DNA of 64,000 nt. It comes from Agrypnia vestita. Its lineage: Eukaryota > Arthropoda > Insecta > Trichoptera > Phryganeidae. Location of the stretch: positions 1 to 64,000 of the forward strand of contig JADDOH010002054.1 in the NCBI GenBank assembly GCA_016648135.1, read 5' to 3'. Shown here in pieces: positions 41,546 to 53,284 of this stretch; the first letter of the stretch is position 1, and each line of letters opens with the position of its first letter. The position numbers and the translations under genes are program-made. A model generated the notes under the pieces. It made no database searches and was not told the DNA's origin. It saw only the letters and a program-made list of their open reading frames with translations.

Positions 41546-44403
41546 TTACTATCATGTGTATTTATTAATTCAGTACCAACCTCTCGGAAAATGGGTTGAT
41601 ACCAACTGACGACCAAATATCACCGCGCGCGCTCATTGGTCAAATGAAATAGCGCGCGCTTCTAGTTTCCTGTTACGCATTTCCGTCTTTTTTCACGAAA
41701 TCACTGCCACAGATGTTACACATCAAAAATGGATTAAAAATTGAGATGGAGTTCCGTAGACACATTTTGCATACGTCTTGGAGATGCTCAAACGTCTCAT
41801 TTCTATAGGAATCATCACAATCCTTACCTTGAAATTTCCTATAATTTTATTGTTAAATATTCTGGTCGGTTCCATCTCACCTATAAATTTGAAATGATCT
41901 ATGAAGCTACTATCGTGACGAAAGCCTTTATAAACGAAAAATTGCTTTTTCCAGCAAAACCCTCATTTCCGACCACCAAATTGGGAAGAAAATCAATTTC
42001 GTTCTTTCCGAATGGACAATAAAGTGTTTACTAACCTGATTGAAACATTTGGTCACGGTGTTGTCCAAGATACTCAATCGATCAACTTCGGCTCCGAATT
42101 ATTACTCCATATTTTTTCATGATTATTGAGTCGTATACTAGACCAACGTAAATTGGCGTTCGGCGACTTTGGAACTAAAACCCGCCCCGCCCGCACCCGG
42201 CGGCAACCCCTCGCCCTGTCATTCAGTACAATTTTGTATTTGCTCGGGAGCTGTGACATCTTGATTACCAATGTACACTGAATTATTATGTCCAAAACAT
42301 CCTAAACAGTCCGGGATGGTGCAAGAACAATTTCCAAAGAAGCATTAAAGTTTTGCGAAGCTGAGAAAGCAAATAATGGACCGGTATTACCGTCTGACAG
42401 TTTGACAGATAGAACGGCCGCCATTACGGCTTGGTTTCTTTAGTGCTGCCCGACCGAATTTCTGTTAAAGGCTACGACACCGGTCACCGGACGTTCTGTA
42501 CATTATGTATTGTGTAATAAATTTACACCCTGGTAATTTCTGTTACGCGACAGGGACGCCCTCCCTCGCACGCCAATTTATAGTGGTCGCATTCTGTAAA
42601 GGCGAATAACGTACCTTAGACACACTCTTAATTTTTTCACCATTACTCCATGGCGGGGACCACGGAGACGTGGGTTTTTGATTCTAATATTTATTGCATA
42701 TTTTCCACCAGCTATTTTCTATTTCATCAGTTGTTATATTCCTATCTTGCTCCTTTCTCTCGCTTCCACAAAACTATTATTCGAATACGCAGCATCTCCA
42801 TCTTACGCTGTCTGGATTAATTATATCCACTCTAGTATGTATTTAAATAAACGGGAAGAGCGAGCATTAAGAATAATGAAGTTCACTTCGCTCAGCTTCC
42901 GAGATCTGCAGCGAGAGCCACCGATTATTTCCGCTTCCTTTTCCGCCTTCGGAGCCCGAAGAAAAACATGAACTACTCCTGCATACAAATTACAGATGCA
43001 TCCGATGCAGTTCTGAGTTCTGAGCGGTGAGAAGTCTGCGTTTAATATTAGTGCAGGTAAGTAGGGTTGAAGGTTACGTAATAAATTACTCCCTTGATGC
43101 ATTTCAACTGTTATATTTCTTGAACTGTTATGGGGTAAGTTTATTACAAAAGTTATGCAGGTGAAGGAATTAGTCTAGCCTTGTCTTTTGCATAACTGAA
43201 TACTTCACGAGGATAATTAAATTATATTTAAATATTTTTAATTAACGTTTGATTATTGTAGTTTATCTCTATGTACGTGCGTGCGTGTGTGCATAGCACA
43301 TGTGTATATGGGGATACTAGGAACGAAGGAGGTATGGAAGAAGAAGACGTTGGATTGGAAGAACTGAAAGGACATCATCCAGGAGCTCTATAAGACTTAT
43401 TCTGTCATCAGAAGTATGAAATGAAACTAAAAAGCGACAAATTCAACACAGAGCCCTGAGGACTATTTTGAATTGTAATAGATGTACTAGAATTAGCTAT
43501 ACGCTAAAACAGCTTCAGTTAATGACAGTTTATACAAAGTTATATTACAATTATACAAAGTGTCCCTGTATTGATATATAAAATGAAAAACATATTATTG
43601 CCGTGATAAATGAATAAAATTATGAAATATAATTTTGAGGTCCACGTATATCCAGCGAGAAGTTGGTGGGATTTTAGACTTTCACTAACAAATCAGGCAG
43701 GAATGAAAAATGATTTGTAGTGCAAAGGTTTCAAATTGTTTAATGAGAAGGAAGCGACTGGTCTTGCTACTTTTCGTAGGCTAGTGAGACGCAAGTTCTA
43801 TACCTCATCATGATCTGTAATCTAATATGCACTAACAAAAATTAAAAAAAAAAAATTTACAACTAAATAAAAACACATGCATACAATTTCAAAAGAAATG
43901 AAAGGAAAGGACCTCCTGGTGCCCAGGGAGATCCTCCGAGGAAATCCACGCAGGATCTCCCAGGGTCCCAACTCATTGCCTAGATATGCTGGGGTCGGCT
44001 TTTCTCATTCTGAGGCTGTATCTTCTTCGGTTCTGGGTTTCGCCTTCATCTAGACCCGTTTCCCTGTACGATTTTGAAGCTTTGAGTTATCCTCTAGACA
44101 ACTGTCGATGAATCTCCATAGACATGCCTGCTTCGCCGTGCTGTCAGGTGGTCTCCGTCTTATATGCCTCTGCCATCTCGGCTGTCGTTCCTCCAGCTTA
44201 CCGTGAATGGTTACCACGAATGCGTGAACTTTTAATTCTAACTATTAGTGTTGTCTACACATTACATACTACCTATTACCTACTCCTGCGGACTATCAAA
44301 GCATTCGCATTTCTACTGTTTCAAGTTGCCTAGAGTAAAAGTTGTACATGTTCCAGCATTCGGAGCCATATATTATTGCGGGTCTAACAATAATTTAATG
44401 AAA
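41546..44403. other. Long unassigned interval with some GC-rich patches
   Basis: 41590-41700 contains GCGCGCGCTCATTGGTC, i.e. CpG-rich with an inverted CCAAT box, a promoter-like look. ORF 41741-42022 (93 codons) follows it but has no motif. 42160-42210 and 42620-43000 are GC-richer; ORFs 42678-42971 (plus) and 42821-43102 (minus) overlap. 43900-44340 has a coding-like composition (minus: VGTLGDPAWISSEDLPGHQ) that I cannot place. Host exons cannot be excluded here. Confidence 0.25.
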
Positions 44404-44533
44404 TGAACGATTTGCATTCATATTTGTGAAGTTGTAATTTTTCAGAACAAAGTTCTGTGAAATATTTAATAACCAAATTAATTAATCAATTAGAAAGACA
44501 TACAGAAAAATCTAATTCACGAAAAAATATTAG

Positions 44534-44604
44534 GTTACTACTGGGATTCGAACCCAGGTCACCTCCTTTCCGGGTCGGTGCTCTGACCACTAAGCTATAG
44601 CAAC
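44534..44604 (-). other. tRNA-like module C
   Basis: Acceptor GTTGCTA pairs with TAGTAAC at all seven positions (one G-T). D-arm with TAGCTTAGTGG (box A), T-arm CTGGG/CCCAG with loop TTCGAAT (box B). The anticodon arm region is ACCGACCCGGAAAGGAGGT, not a normal stem-loop. Confidence 0.6.
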
Positions 44605-44941
44605 CCTCTATGTTTCCGTGAATATATCGACCTTATATGTAGTTCTTATTTTTTATTAATTGATTAATTTTTATTTTTGTCCATAGAGCAATCCACTTTT
44701 TTGATACGGTAGTTGAAATTACTTTGCAATGCCACCGCTAGATGGACGCCATGATTAATTGAATAATTCATTTTTATTTGGACATACATTTATACAACAG
44801 ATATTATATATTCAAGAACACATTCATATTTGTGAAGTTGTAATTTTTCAGAACAAAGTTCTGTGAAATATTTAAAAATTAATCAATTAATAAAAAATAA
44901 GAACTACATATAAGGTCGATATATTCACGGAAACATAGAGG

Positions 44942-45013
44942 GTTGCTATAGCTTAGTGGTCAGAGCACCGGCCCCGGAAAGGAGGTGACCTGGGTTCGAA
45001 TCCCAGTAGTAAC
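44942..45013 (+). other. tRNA-like module D
   Basis: Nearly identical to C: perfect seven-pair acceptor, D-arm and five-pair T-arm, intact boxes A and B, but an anticodon region (CACCGGCCCCGGAAAGGAGG) that cannot fold normally. Length 72 fits a tRNA. It keeps what is needed for a polymerase III promoter and tRNA-like ends but not decoding. Confidence 0.6.
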
Positions 45014-45087
45014 CTAATATTTTTTCGTGAATTAGATTTTTCTGTATGTCTTTCTAATTGATTAATTAATTTGGTTATTGAACGATT

Positions 45088-45679
45088 CGCCTTTATTGCA
45101 CCATTTATATTTATTTTCAATATAATGCTTAACACTCTCGATGTAAATGCTTACATTTTTGGTATTTATTACGCTGCTATAACTAATGATGCGAAGGGTA
45201 GATGGCATCATATGTCCCACAGGGAACTTGTTTGCTGTACAATTGGGACATGTTACAAATGCTGGCAGCAGATCGTGGACAATGATTCGGGAAATAAATA
45301 TAAATCTCTCTTTTAAATCCCAAGATTAAAGCAATATTTTCCCACCGACACTAACTCGATTACCGGGGTCAATCGAAATCCCAAAGCGAGAGTGGGACAG
45401 ATTATTATTGGAGTAATTCAATTTTGAACCCTTTCATGAAAAATGGAGCGGAACTTTTCAAAGGTTTTAAAGTTTCACACGGCGCTAGGGGGTATTGAAT
45501 ATTTCAAAATTAAATGAAAAATGAACTGTCCTTCATTATAAAATTGATTCAATTTCAAGAGATGTACTAAAATTCGTGGATATTTCTGGATTATTTAAGA
45601 GAACAGTTTATCGCTATAAATAATTGAAATGTCGGCATTAAACGATCTAACGAAATTCTTAGAATGTGTTTCGTGTCCG
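45088..45679. other. No feature seen
   Basis: An 81-codon plus-strand ORF (45071-45316) overlaps the element end and lacks motifs. Confidence 0.25.
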
Positions 45680-45952
45680 CCGGGCGCCAGCCGCGAAATA
45701 AATTTGATTGGTCGAAACTGACATCCGACGTATTCTACGCCAATCGCTAGCCAAAAATCCGACCATAGATAGTTGGAAAGAGGTGTGTACCGGTGTCTTT
45801 TCTACTGAAAACTGACATTATTTTTTCGTGTGGTATCCGAATCCGAAGTAGACGCAGTATTAGTTCACATCAGCCTTTCAGAATACACAGATCGATCTGT
45901 TCCGGATTCGAAGAAGCTTTGGATCTGAACTCGACATACTAGGAAAAGCTGT
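45680..45952 (+). promoter_or_regulatory. Candidate promoter and non-coding first exon
   Basis: CpG-richer than its surroundings, with GATTGGTC and CGCCAATCGC (CCAAT boxes in both directions) near 45700 and 45745, then about 150 bp leading to AAAAGCTGTAAGTAC, a strong splice-donor consensus with GT at about 45951. There is no long ORF. If real, this is the only host-gene-like signal in the window. Low confidence. Confidence 0.25.
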
Positions 45953-46529
45953 AAGTACAATTTTTCAGCTGTGGACGTAGCTAGCTTATATTTTGAGTAT
46001 CGGGATCAATCATTATCGGCGGAGATCGGAAAGGAAAATATTTATTTCCTAATCCCGACCCCCGTGTGGTGGTGGCGATTCCGTCCGTCATTGCACAGAA
46101 TGCATGGCAGAAAAATCAAAGACCCGACAAATTTGTGGTTTCAATGGCCAATAATGCCAATACCAATCACGATAGGAACCAAATATTTTTTCTATGCATG
46201 GATTGTTTCTCCACAACCGATAACTGTGTGATATGTACCCGTGCGTAACGACTGATGGTCCTACTAGCGCAAAATCTGTATATATATATATATATCATTC
46301 TTTAACAATGCCTGTCATATTTCAAACATATCTAGTAGAGTAATTTTGTTTTGTGAGGTGTTGAAAGTGAGCAACAACCACGAAAAAAGATCAAAGTCGG
46401 GCAGTAATTCAATTGCTTTTTTGTTCGATTTCATTTGAGGGAATTAATATGAAGTTGTGTTTTTAAGGATCATGCATACTCAATGACTAACATTAGATAT
46501 TTGAGGAATTCGATCGTGACCGAATATCC
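45953..46529. other. Unassigned, with a (TA)n run
   Basis: Short (TA)n near 46278-46296. Overlapping 86- and 60-codon ORFs (45971-46248) have no motif. Confidence 0.3.
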
Positions 46530-46825
46530 GTTTTTGTTGAAAAGTATACCGGTCTATCCAATCGAGGTGACTACGGAGGATATGGACAAAAAATCTATAG
46601 CATCGTCAGGTAAAGTTCAGAGACTGCTGACATCATAAAAATCTCAATTGAATGCGTACCTACATAACGACGAAAATTTGTGTCTGTGAAAGCATTGGGG
46701 AGATGGGCGCCGCCTTCGCTCGCTGCATTTCTGCGGCGTTTCGTAACTTTTGACGAAACGTTGATCCGTCATTACACGCCAGGAATTAAAAAACAATCGA
46801 AACTGTTCACTTATCGAATGTAAGT
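46530..46825 (+). pseudogene. Mariner transposase relic
   Basis: VYPIEVTTEDMDKKS (start near 46550), a decayed version of the RPIEV.T.E linker, ends in a stop; in another frame LRRFVTFDETLIRHYTPG (46731-46790) matches the segment around the first catalytic aspartate (F.T.DE.WIHHYTPE) of mariners, followed by KKQSK. The key Trp after DET is Leu. The rest is missing. It is a different lineage from the element at 22 kb, and much older. Confidence 0.65.
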
Positions 46826-47714
46826 AAGTGTTTACGAAGCGAAAGAAGGAAGACTAGGAAAGGATAGGACAATCACGGAGCAGTACTGTGCTGATATATT
46901 GGGCTGATTCGAGGCTAAATTAATGAGAAAATGGTCCCGAATTTTTGCCTCATCTACTCTTTTATCCAGATTTAGCCCCTCGCATTTTATTTCCAGACAC
47001 CTAAAAATGGTTCACGTCAAACAAGGAAGTCATCGTCGCAACACTCGCCTATGTTTTGCTAAGTTCTAGAAATCATATTTATTTAAAAAATAAAAAAAAA
47101 CAATTATTACAAATGTTCAAAGTTTTTTTTTGAAACATTGTGGAAATTATTTTTATTATATTTAATGTCAATCGATTTGAAAAACTCTATTTTTCCCACT
47201 ATATATTTAATTTAATTGTTAAACCTTTTCGAGATCACTCTCATTATCAATAACAAGTTTTCAACTAAATTAAAAACAATTATATACAGTATTTATAGGG
47301 ATTGGGTGTATGTAATGGTGGTAGGGGTTTAGAATGAATAGGAGTGGAGAAGTTATGGGTGGTATTTGGATGTTTATTATATTTTTATTATTTACTTTAT
47401 TATTATTGTAATACTCTTGTTTCGGGATGAGGTTGCTCCAAGTAAAGACTTTGTTCTCGTAAGTATTTATTCCGTAACAATAATGGTTTAGACAATCGTT
47501 TATACAGTAAGATGCGGTCTCGAAAACAATGGTAGTAAAAGAGCCTCGACTTGACATTCACGCGCCTTTTTATACATTCTCTCTCTCTGTCATGCAGTCT
47601 CTTTCTGGCGTCGCGACATACGTTCCTCAGATCTATTACAATTATGAATTTCTAAGCTCTGCCAATATCAATTTTTCTTCCTGTATTACAGCAATTTAAT
47701 AGTGAAATATTACG
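46826..47714. other. Unassigned interval
   Basis: Contains (TC)n at 47578-47590 and a 95-codon AT-rich minus-strand ORF (47270-47557) of low complexity. 47480-47640 has GC-richer character; an LTR is possible but I found no ends. Confidence 0.3.
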
Positions 47715-47895
47715 ATCGAACGTATGAACCTCCATTTTGGCATGTTCCGCCATTTCTGAATTTAAGGCAAGTTTTTGATTGCTCTCTTATGTTCTTCTAA
47801 CCGTTTCTTCATTTCCCTTCCACTCTGTCCAATGTAAATTGCGTCGCAATCTCTACAACTCAATTTATGTACCCCCCTTTTTTCTTCTTCAGTTT
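47715..47895 (-). pseudogene. GIY-YIG endonuclease fragment of a second Penelope-like element
   Basis: On the minus strand: GGVHKLSCRDCDAIYIGQSG, then REMKKRLEEHKRAIKN, with the full GVY/YIG pair, the zinc-ligand-like CRDC, the conserved Arg and the EH. A stop follows, and after a frame change EMAEHAKMEVHTFD corresponds to ..AEH....H.FD of the family. It is closer to the consensus than the copy at 34.8 kb, thus a separate lineage. RT not found. Confidence 0.8.
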
Positions 47896-48329
47896 AATAA
47901 TTTGTTATTTATTTAAAAACATGTAGGCGACGATTAAAATAGTTATGCGGCTTCTCGTACGTGCGATGCCCTCAGGATGCTGGCGTAGCTCATCAGGCGG
48001 GAAGATTTAACTTCAAGTTTCAGCGCAAAGTTCAATGTGACGGTGGAATTGTTTACCGACGGGGAACGGTTAAAGTTTTACAATAACTAAATTTGTAGTC
48101 GAGTCGAAACATTTCTGGATACTTTGACGAGGGCGGAATATATTGACGGAAGTAGGTACGGCCGCCCACCGGTAGCAGCGAGTGAAAGCCACACGTGCGT
48201 CACAGGTAGCGCTGAACTTCTTTGATTTTTTAATTAATTAATGTAAAAATTCAGCAGAAAACAAAAGAATTAATTAGGTCGGGGATGGTGGAATTTCTAT
48301 TGGCGGTATAAAGATCTCCAGTATTTTTT
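47896..48329. other. No gene seen
   Basis: Moderate GC at 47960-48210. No motif. Confidence 0.25.
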
Positions 48330-48625
48330 ACTCCCTTTATATTAACTCGTGGCTTGCTTGCTTGCCAACTTGGATCGATTTTTAACCCTTTTCCCGTAAT
48401 CCAATCGAGCTAAAACTTTGCAAGCAGACTCGTGGCGACGATCAAGAAGATCTATTAAATTTTCGTTAAAAAAAAATAATAATTATAGTATAATTTTGGA
48501 TTTTTCAAATTTTTTATGTTTTTTTCATACAAGTTGTATGGATATTTCAACGTATATGGTAGACGCGAAACCCGAAAATGAGAAAGGGAGTATTGTAAAA
48601 ACTTGGTTTGTATGGGTAACTTTTT
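48330..48625. mobile_element. ACTCCCTTTC MITE, copy 2
   Basis: ACTCCCTTT at the left and GAAAGGGAGT (48582-48591), then AAAAACTTGGTTTGTATGGG, at the right. The core holds TTTTTAACCCTTTTCCCGT, AAACTTTGCA and CAGACTCGTGGCGACGAT, shared by all copies in the window. Confidence 0.7.
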
Positions 48626-48629
48626 TTTT

Positions 48630-48932
48630 ACTCCCTTTCTTTTAACTCGTAGCGTCTGCTTGCTTGCTTGTCTGACGAAAAAACTTTGGATCAATTTTTA
48701 ACCCTTTTCCCGTGATCATCAAATCGTGCTGAAACTTTGCAGGCAGACTCGTGGCGACGATAAAAATTATTTAAAAATTTTTGTTTTAAAAAATTAATGA
48801 TTATAGTATAATTTTGGATTTTTAGAAATTTTAATGGTTTTTTCAAATTGGAATCTTTCTATATGAGTAATTAGCCCGACGCGTATATAGAGACGAAACC
48901 TGATTCAAAGCGAAAGGGAGTATTTATGGGTT
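48630..48932. mobile_element. ACTCCCTTTC MITE, copy 3
   Basis: Directly follows copy 2 in the same orientation (ACTCCCTTTC at 48630, GAAAGGGAGT at 48912-48921, then TATGGGTTAGT). Same core blocks. A tandem pair, perhaps sharing a terminus. Confidence 0.7.
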
Positions 48933-51453
48933 AGTTTTTTAACGCTTCAACAGGCCAAGTGGCCCAATAACTGTAGTCGTTGACGACTACACCACAAAAT
49001 CACCCAAGCTTGAGTGAACCGTATACCTCGGTATGAGAAGCCAGTATCATGCCCACTTGGCTACGACAGCCATCTCAAGGTAACTATTCATTGACAATTG
49101 AGAAAAAGATAGCAAGACGTATAGATCTTGAATTAAATGGAAACAAAACCAAAGTCACAATTATAATATATCAAACGAGCTGAAAAACTATACAAAAACA
49201 TTTCTCAGTAGGACTTTGTGAATGACTTAATTTATGTGAGGCTAAGGTCCGAATTCAGAGTCAATACATAGATAATTCAAAGGTTATAGGTTCATAGGTA
49301 TGCCTTAAAAGTGTTATTTTGTACTGAAAATTACCCTGCCCTAAAAGTGTACCTACCTTGATCTTTAAATCATCTAAGTTTTGACTCTGAATTCGGGCCT
49401 TAAATTAAGATAAATATTTAAGAGTCCAATGTCAAATCTAAATGCAATTTGAAAAAAAAAAATCATTACCATGACCACAAAAAAAGGCGTTATATTTTTC
49501 CACACACATAGTAGAAACATAGATATTGAGAGGAGTGATCCACCACAGACACAAGGCTGTTTTATGGGCAATAGGCCCTCTCAATATCTTCTCTATATCT
49601 CTCTCTATATCTTCTCAAATCTTTCCCTATACTTTCGCCATCCAGATTGGCATTATTTCAATACTTAAAGTGTACTCATTAAAGCGATCCGTCACACCAC
49701 AGACAATGCTATTCAGGTATTTAGTTTAAATATAAAATTTTGGTTGGACTGTGCCTGTCTCACTATTGAGACAGGATAACATGATGATCACACGTCAGAT
49801 TTCAATACAATTGGCCATGAACATGTAATCCGTTAGGTGAACAGACAAAACGGAATAAATATTTTTGTAATTGAGTACCTTCTATTTGTCTAACTTTTCA
49901 GAATTAATTATTTGTTTTAGGTGACACGCACCTCTCATGGACATAAGCTATTGAGGACACGAATTTTCAGAAATATTGAATACTACAGAAACAGCACAAA
50001 TCTAAAGCGATCGCTTTCCATTTCTTGTCAAATCAGGACGTAGGTAGGTGCCTCTTCTATTTATTCGGTATTTCCAAGTCAGACTCAAGCTTTTACCTCA
50101 CAGATTTATTACATTTCTATATATTTGCCACTAATATTACTATATTCAAACAATCTCGACTAAATGTTAATGGATAAATAAATTTTTCTTTATCTTCTTC
50201 CTGTTTAAACTTATCTTCTTAATTTCCTTTTTTTTATATATAGTTGAATCTTTTAACTGAAATCTAAATTTACATAAATCTACTATATGTACTTGAATCT
50301 TTTTAGCTGCAATCTAAATTTACACAAATCTATAATTTGTTATTTACTTGTATCTTTTTAACCGTATTTCTGTCTTATGTGATTTTTTTATTTTATATAT
50401 TTTGTAAAAGCCCATAAGGGCGTTAAATAAATAAATATTTTAAAAGGTGTATTAAAGGAAAACCACACTTATTATCTATTAGGACTTAATGAAGTGGAGT
50501 GTATATATCAAGGAGTCGTTTGTGGAAGGCTTTTCCAATTATCTTCTCCATAGCTGCCAACATCTCGGTTATTTTAGTGCGATGGCTTTCATAGTCTCGG
50601 TGTTAGTTGTTGATGGGGTTTAGGGAATGTTTTGTGCAATAATGGTAGCTGTACCTATGTATAGTGATGCTAACACCTGCTGTGGCTTGTGTTATTGTTT
50701 AATTTTGTGTTACCTTGCACGTACTTGTATCTGTCATCGAAATCACTTTTATTAAATTTTTCGATTTTGTAGTATCGGTAACTGCTATCCCAAAATCGAA
50801 GGGATAATTATATAAAATCTATGATACGGTAATTTCACATTTTACAGCTATGTATGAAAATATATTAAATAAATTCAGAAAAATTAATTAAATTTTGTAA
50901 CTCAATATGGATGGTGTGGGATAATGTTTTCATTTATAATTTTTATAATAATTTTTTTTTTTAAATATGATTCCATTAAAACGGGATGTAATTGGTCGTG
51001 ACGTTGTTTAGCAAGAATTACAGATAAACTATATGGGTGTTTTTCACTGTAATTTTTTTATTTCCTATAATCACTGTTCGTCTTCGATTTGTTTTTTCTC
51101 GGTTTTTATATAGATTTTGTATAGATGTTTGTAACCTACTTTAATAAAATCTAAGAATACATTTAAAATTTATTAAATTTATTAAAAGGACGGATTTTTA
51201 CAAGGATAATCCGATAACTTGCTACTAAAATTGATGCCTTAATGTTGGATTAATTTTTTAGTTCTCGGGAATGAATTTCTATATTTGGGTACCATACAAT
51301 ATCCACAAAACTTTTTGTCTGACATTATGGATGTACTATACAAAAAAGCCGGCTTGTTTTGTAAAAAAAACGAAAGAACGTCTAAATACGCGAATGTGCT
51401 GTTACGTGTTAAAAGTCAGATTGACATAAAAATTTATGCCTAAGGCCTAGTTG
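48933..51453. other. Long AT-rich interval with a LINE 3' tail
   Basis: 50150-50450 looks like a LINE 3' end: TGTAAAAGCCCATAAGGGCG (small hairpin GCCC/GGGC), then TTAAATAAATAAATA. The ORFs at 48945-49730 are short and motif-free. 50480-51450 shows nothing. Confidence 0.35.
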
Positions 51454-51578
51454 TTTCAAGTTGCATTAAATTAAAAGTTCGTTTAAAGCATAGATTTTAA
51501 CGGAAACGGATCGTTTGATTGGTGGAAAACGCAAAAATCTATGCTTTAAACGAACTTTTACTTTAATCCAACTTAAAA
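51454..51578. repeat. Short foldback with 45-bp arms
   Basis: 51454-51498 and 51534-51578 are inverted with a few mismatches (core AGTTCGTTTAAAGCATAGAT and its complement). The 35-bp loop contains GTTTGATTGGTGG. Probably a very short MITE or a recombination-derived palindrome. Confidence 0.75.
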
Positions 51579-52461
51579 TAACCGACCCTAACTTACGAAA
51601 ATAAGCGTTTTCGCGGGAGTTTAAAAATCGTGATTTTCAAAATCGTTTTTTAATGTTAATATAACTACATATTTAAAAAAATTTTTCATAAACGTGTTTT
51701 CTAAACCAAAGTTAAAATTTTTCTATTTAAAAAATTGAAATTACCCTATTCAGTATATTATAAATTAGTAATCCTGGGTGAGTGCATTAAAAAAAATATA
51801 ATTTTTTGGATATTGCCGCCTTTGCTTTTATACCCCAGATATGATACATTTCGACTTTCGATGTTGAAAAATTGATTCATAAATATTTTGACGATAGAAG
51901 TCGCGCATATCACTTAAAGGAGATTCACAGTTAAATTTATCGTTAGTATTATTATAGACCAGAAGCCAGCGACCGGCAGACTTACGGTACAGTATACCTG
52001 AAATATTTTCTCTACATGTACACTGTAGTAGGTAAGAAGGTTTGGATATTATGACATTTGAGTTCGGGGGATTTCGGCAGATAACAGGTAATACAGGTAC
52101 ATATAAATGTAAAAATGTTAAAAACATAAAAATAACTAATCTTTAAGCATTAATATCTTTAACGGGACAATACTAAATACTAATACTAATGATTGCCAGA
52201 CGCTTTTTGGAGGTCACTTCTTCCGACAGACGCATTGAAGCTCTATAGTTAATCACGTCATTTTCGTTATAGTAACAAGGCTGAATTTTATACATGTTAT
52301 TCGAGCCAATGTGTGACAACATTACCTGATACCTTATATACACATACACACAAAGTTTCGCCAAGTCACACCTACGTACACTACAAATAAACATAAATAA
52401 ACACTCTTATATAAAACATGATAACTTAAATAAATATGTCTGAACATTTCAGGTAAGCTCA
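51579..52461. other. No feature seen
   Basis: Two motif-less minus-strand ORFs (51828-52127 and 52173-52394). Confidence 0.3.
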
Positions 52462-52995
52462 TATACAGGGTTATTTGTAAAACATTAATAACCTCGCAGG
52501 ACTATACTCCTGCTTTGATTATGAGTCGAAAATGTTCGAGCTATTATGACCTTATATCAATAGTTATGGAGATATGCAACATCAAAGTTTGCAATTTTTT
52601 TCAATATTTCTGACTTATTTTTTGTAAAATGTTGGACTATCATTACAGTAACTAATATCAATTACGAAAAAGTTATTCGTTTCAATACAAGTTAAATTAA
52701 ATGATTGAAACCCTGAAAAAATCCAATTGGAATTCGAAGATTTTTATTTTTTTATTTTACTTGTATTAAAGGGAATGAATTTTTCGTATTCGATATGTGT
52801 TACTGTAATGATAGTCCAACATTTTACAAAAAATAAGTCAGAAATATTGAAAAAAAAATGCAAATTTTGATGTCACATATCTCAATAACTATTGATAGCT
52901 TGATAGGTCATGATAGCTTGAAAATTTTCGACTCATAATCAAGGCAGGAGTATAGTCCTGCGAGGTTATTAATGTTTTACAAATAACCCTGTATA
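52462..52995. mobile_element. Foldback element, CAGGGTTATTTG family, copy 1
   Basis: TATACAGGGTTATTTG at the left and CAAATAACCCTGTATA at the right. The two halves are inverted for most of their length (AACCTCGCAGGACTATACTC, TTTGATTATGAGTCGAAAA, TATTTCTGACTTATTTTTTG, ATTACAGTAAC). Non-coding. Full second copy at 60969-61513; partial copies near 53702, 54890 and 58690. Confidence 0.8.
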
Positions 52996-53284
52996 CAAAC
53001 GTCCGATACTCGGTTTAACCATGAAATGCGAGCATTGATCTTTTTCAAAACGCAGTGTCCGAGCAATCTTTTCTTAAACCATTGTGAATCATGACTCACG
53101 AGCTGAAGTTTCTGAAGTCAACTCCCTGAGAAGTTGTGGAAGCACTTCTGCACATCCCCATGGGAGTGTGTAATATACCATTGCACCCTTGATGGTTATT
53201 TTCTTATAAAACAAGCGCAACTTTCTTAACAAACGGCTCAATTTCGGCAGAAGAGGGGTTGAACGAACTGTCATGACCGCTAGA

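Larger units (their letters stand above)
44413..45078. mobile_element. tRNA-like foldback element C-D (666 bp)
   Basis: Flanked by the perfect 9-bp direct repeat TGAACGATT (44404-44412 and 45079-45087). Two modules in inverted orientation: C on the minus strand (44534-44604) and D on the plus strand (44942-45013), each between an arm with GACATACAGAAAAATCTAAT and an arm with AACTACATATAAGGTCGATA. Both halves begin with the same outer arm (CATTCATATTTGTGAAGTTG) in the same orientation, so only the inner part with the tRNA-like module is inverted between them. Confidence 0.8.

Noticed and set aside
42678..43102. Two overlapping opposite ORFs of 93-97 codons
   Set aside because: Overlap on both strands and absence of motifs suggest a GC-richer patch without stops, not a gene.
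44534..45013. Two functional tRNA genes in inverted orientation
   Set aside because: Anticodon arms cannot fold, and both lie inside a repeated foldback element present in other places.
47270..47557. 95-codon minus-strand ORF
   Set aside because: Low-complexity Asn/Ile/Tyr-rich translation of AT-rich sequence.
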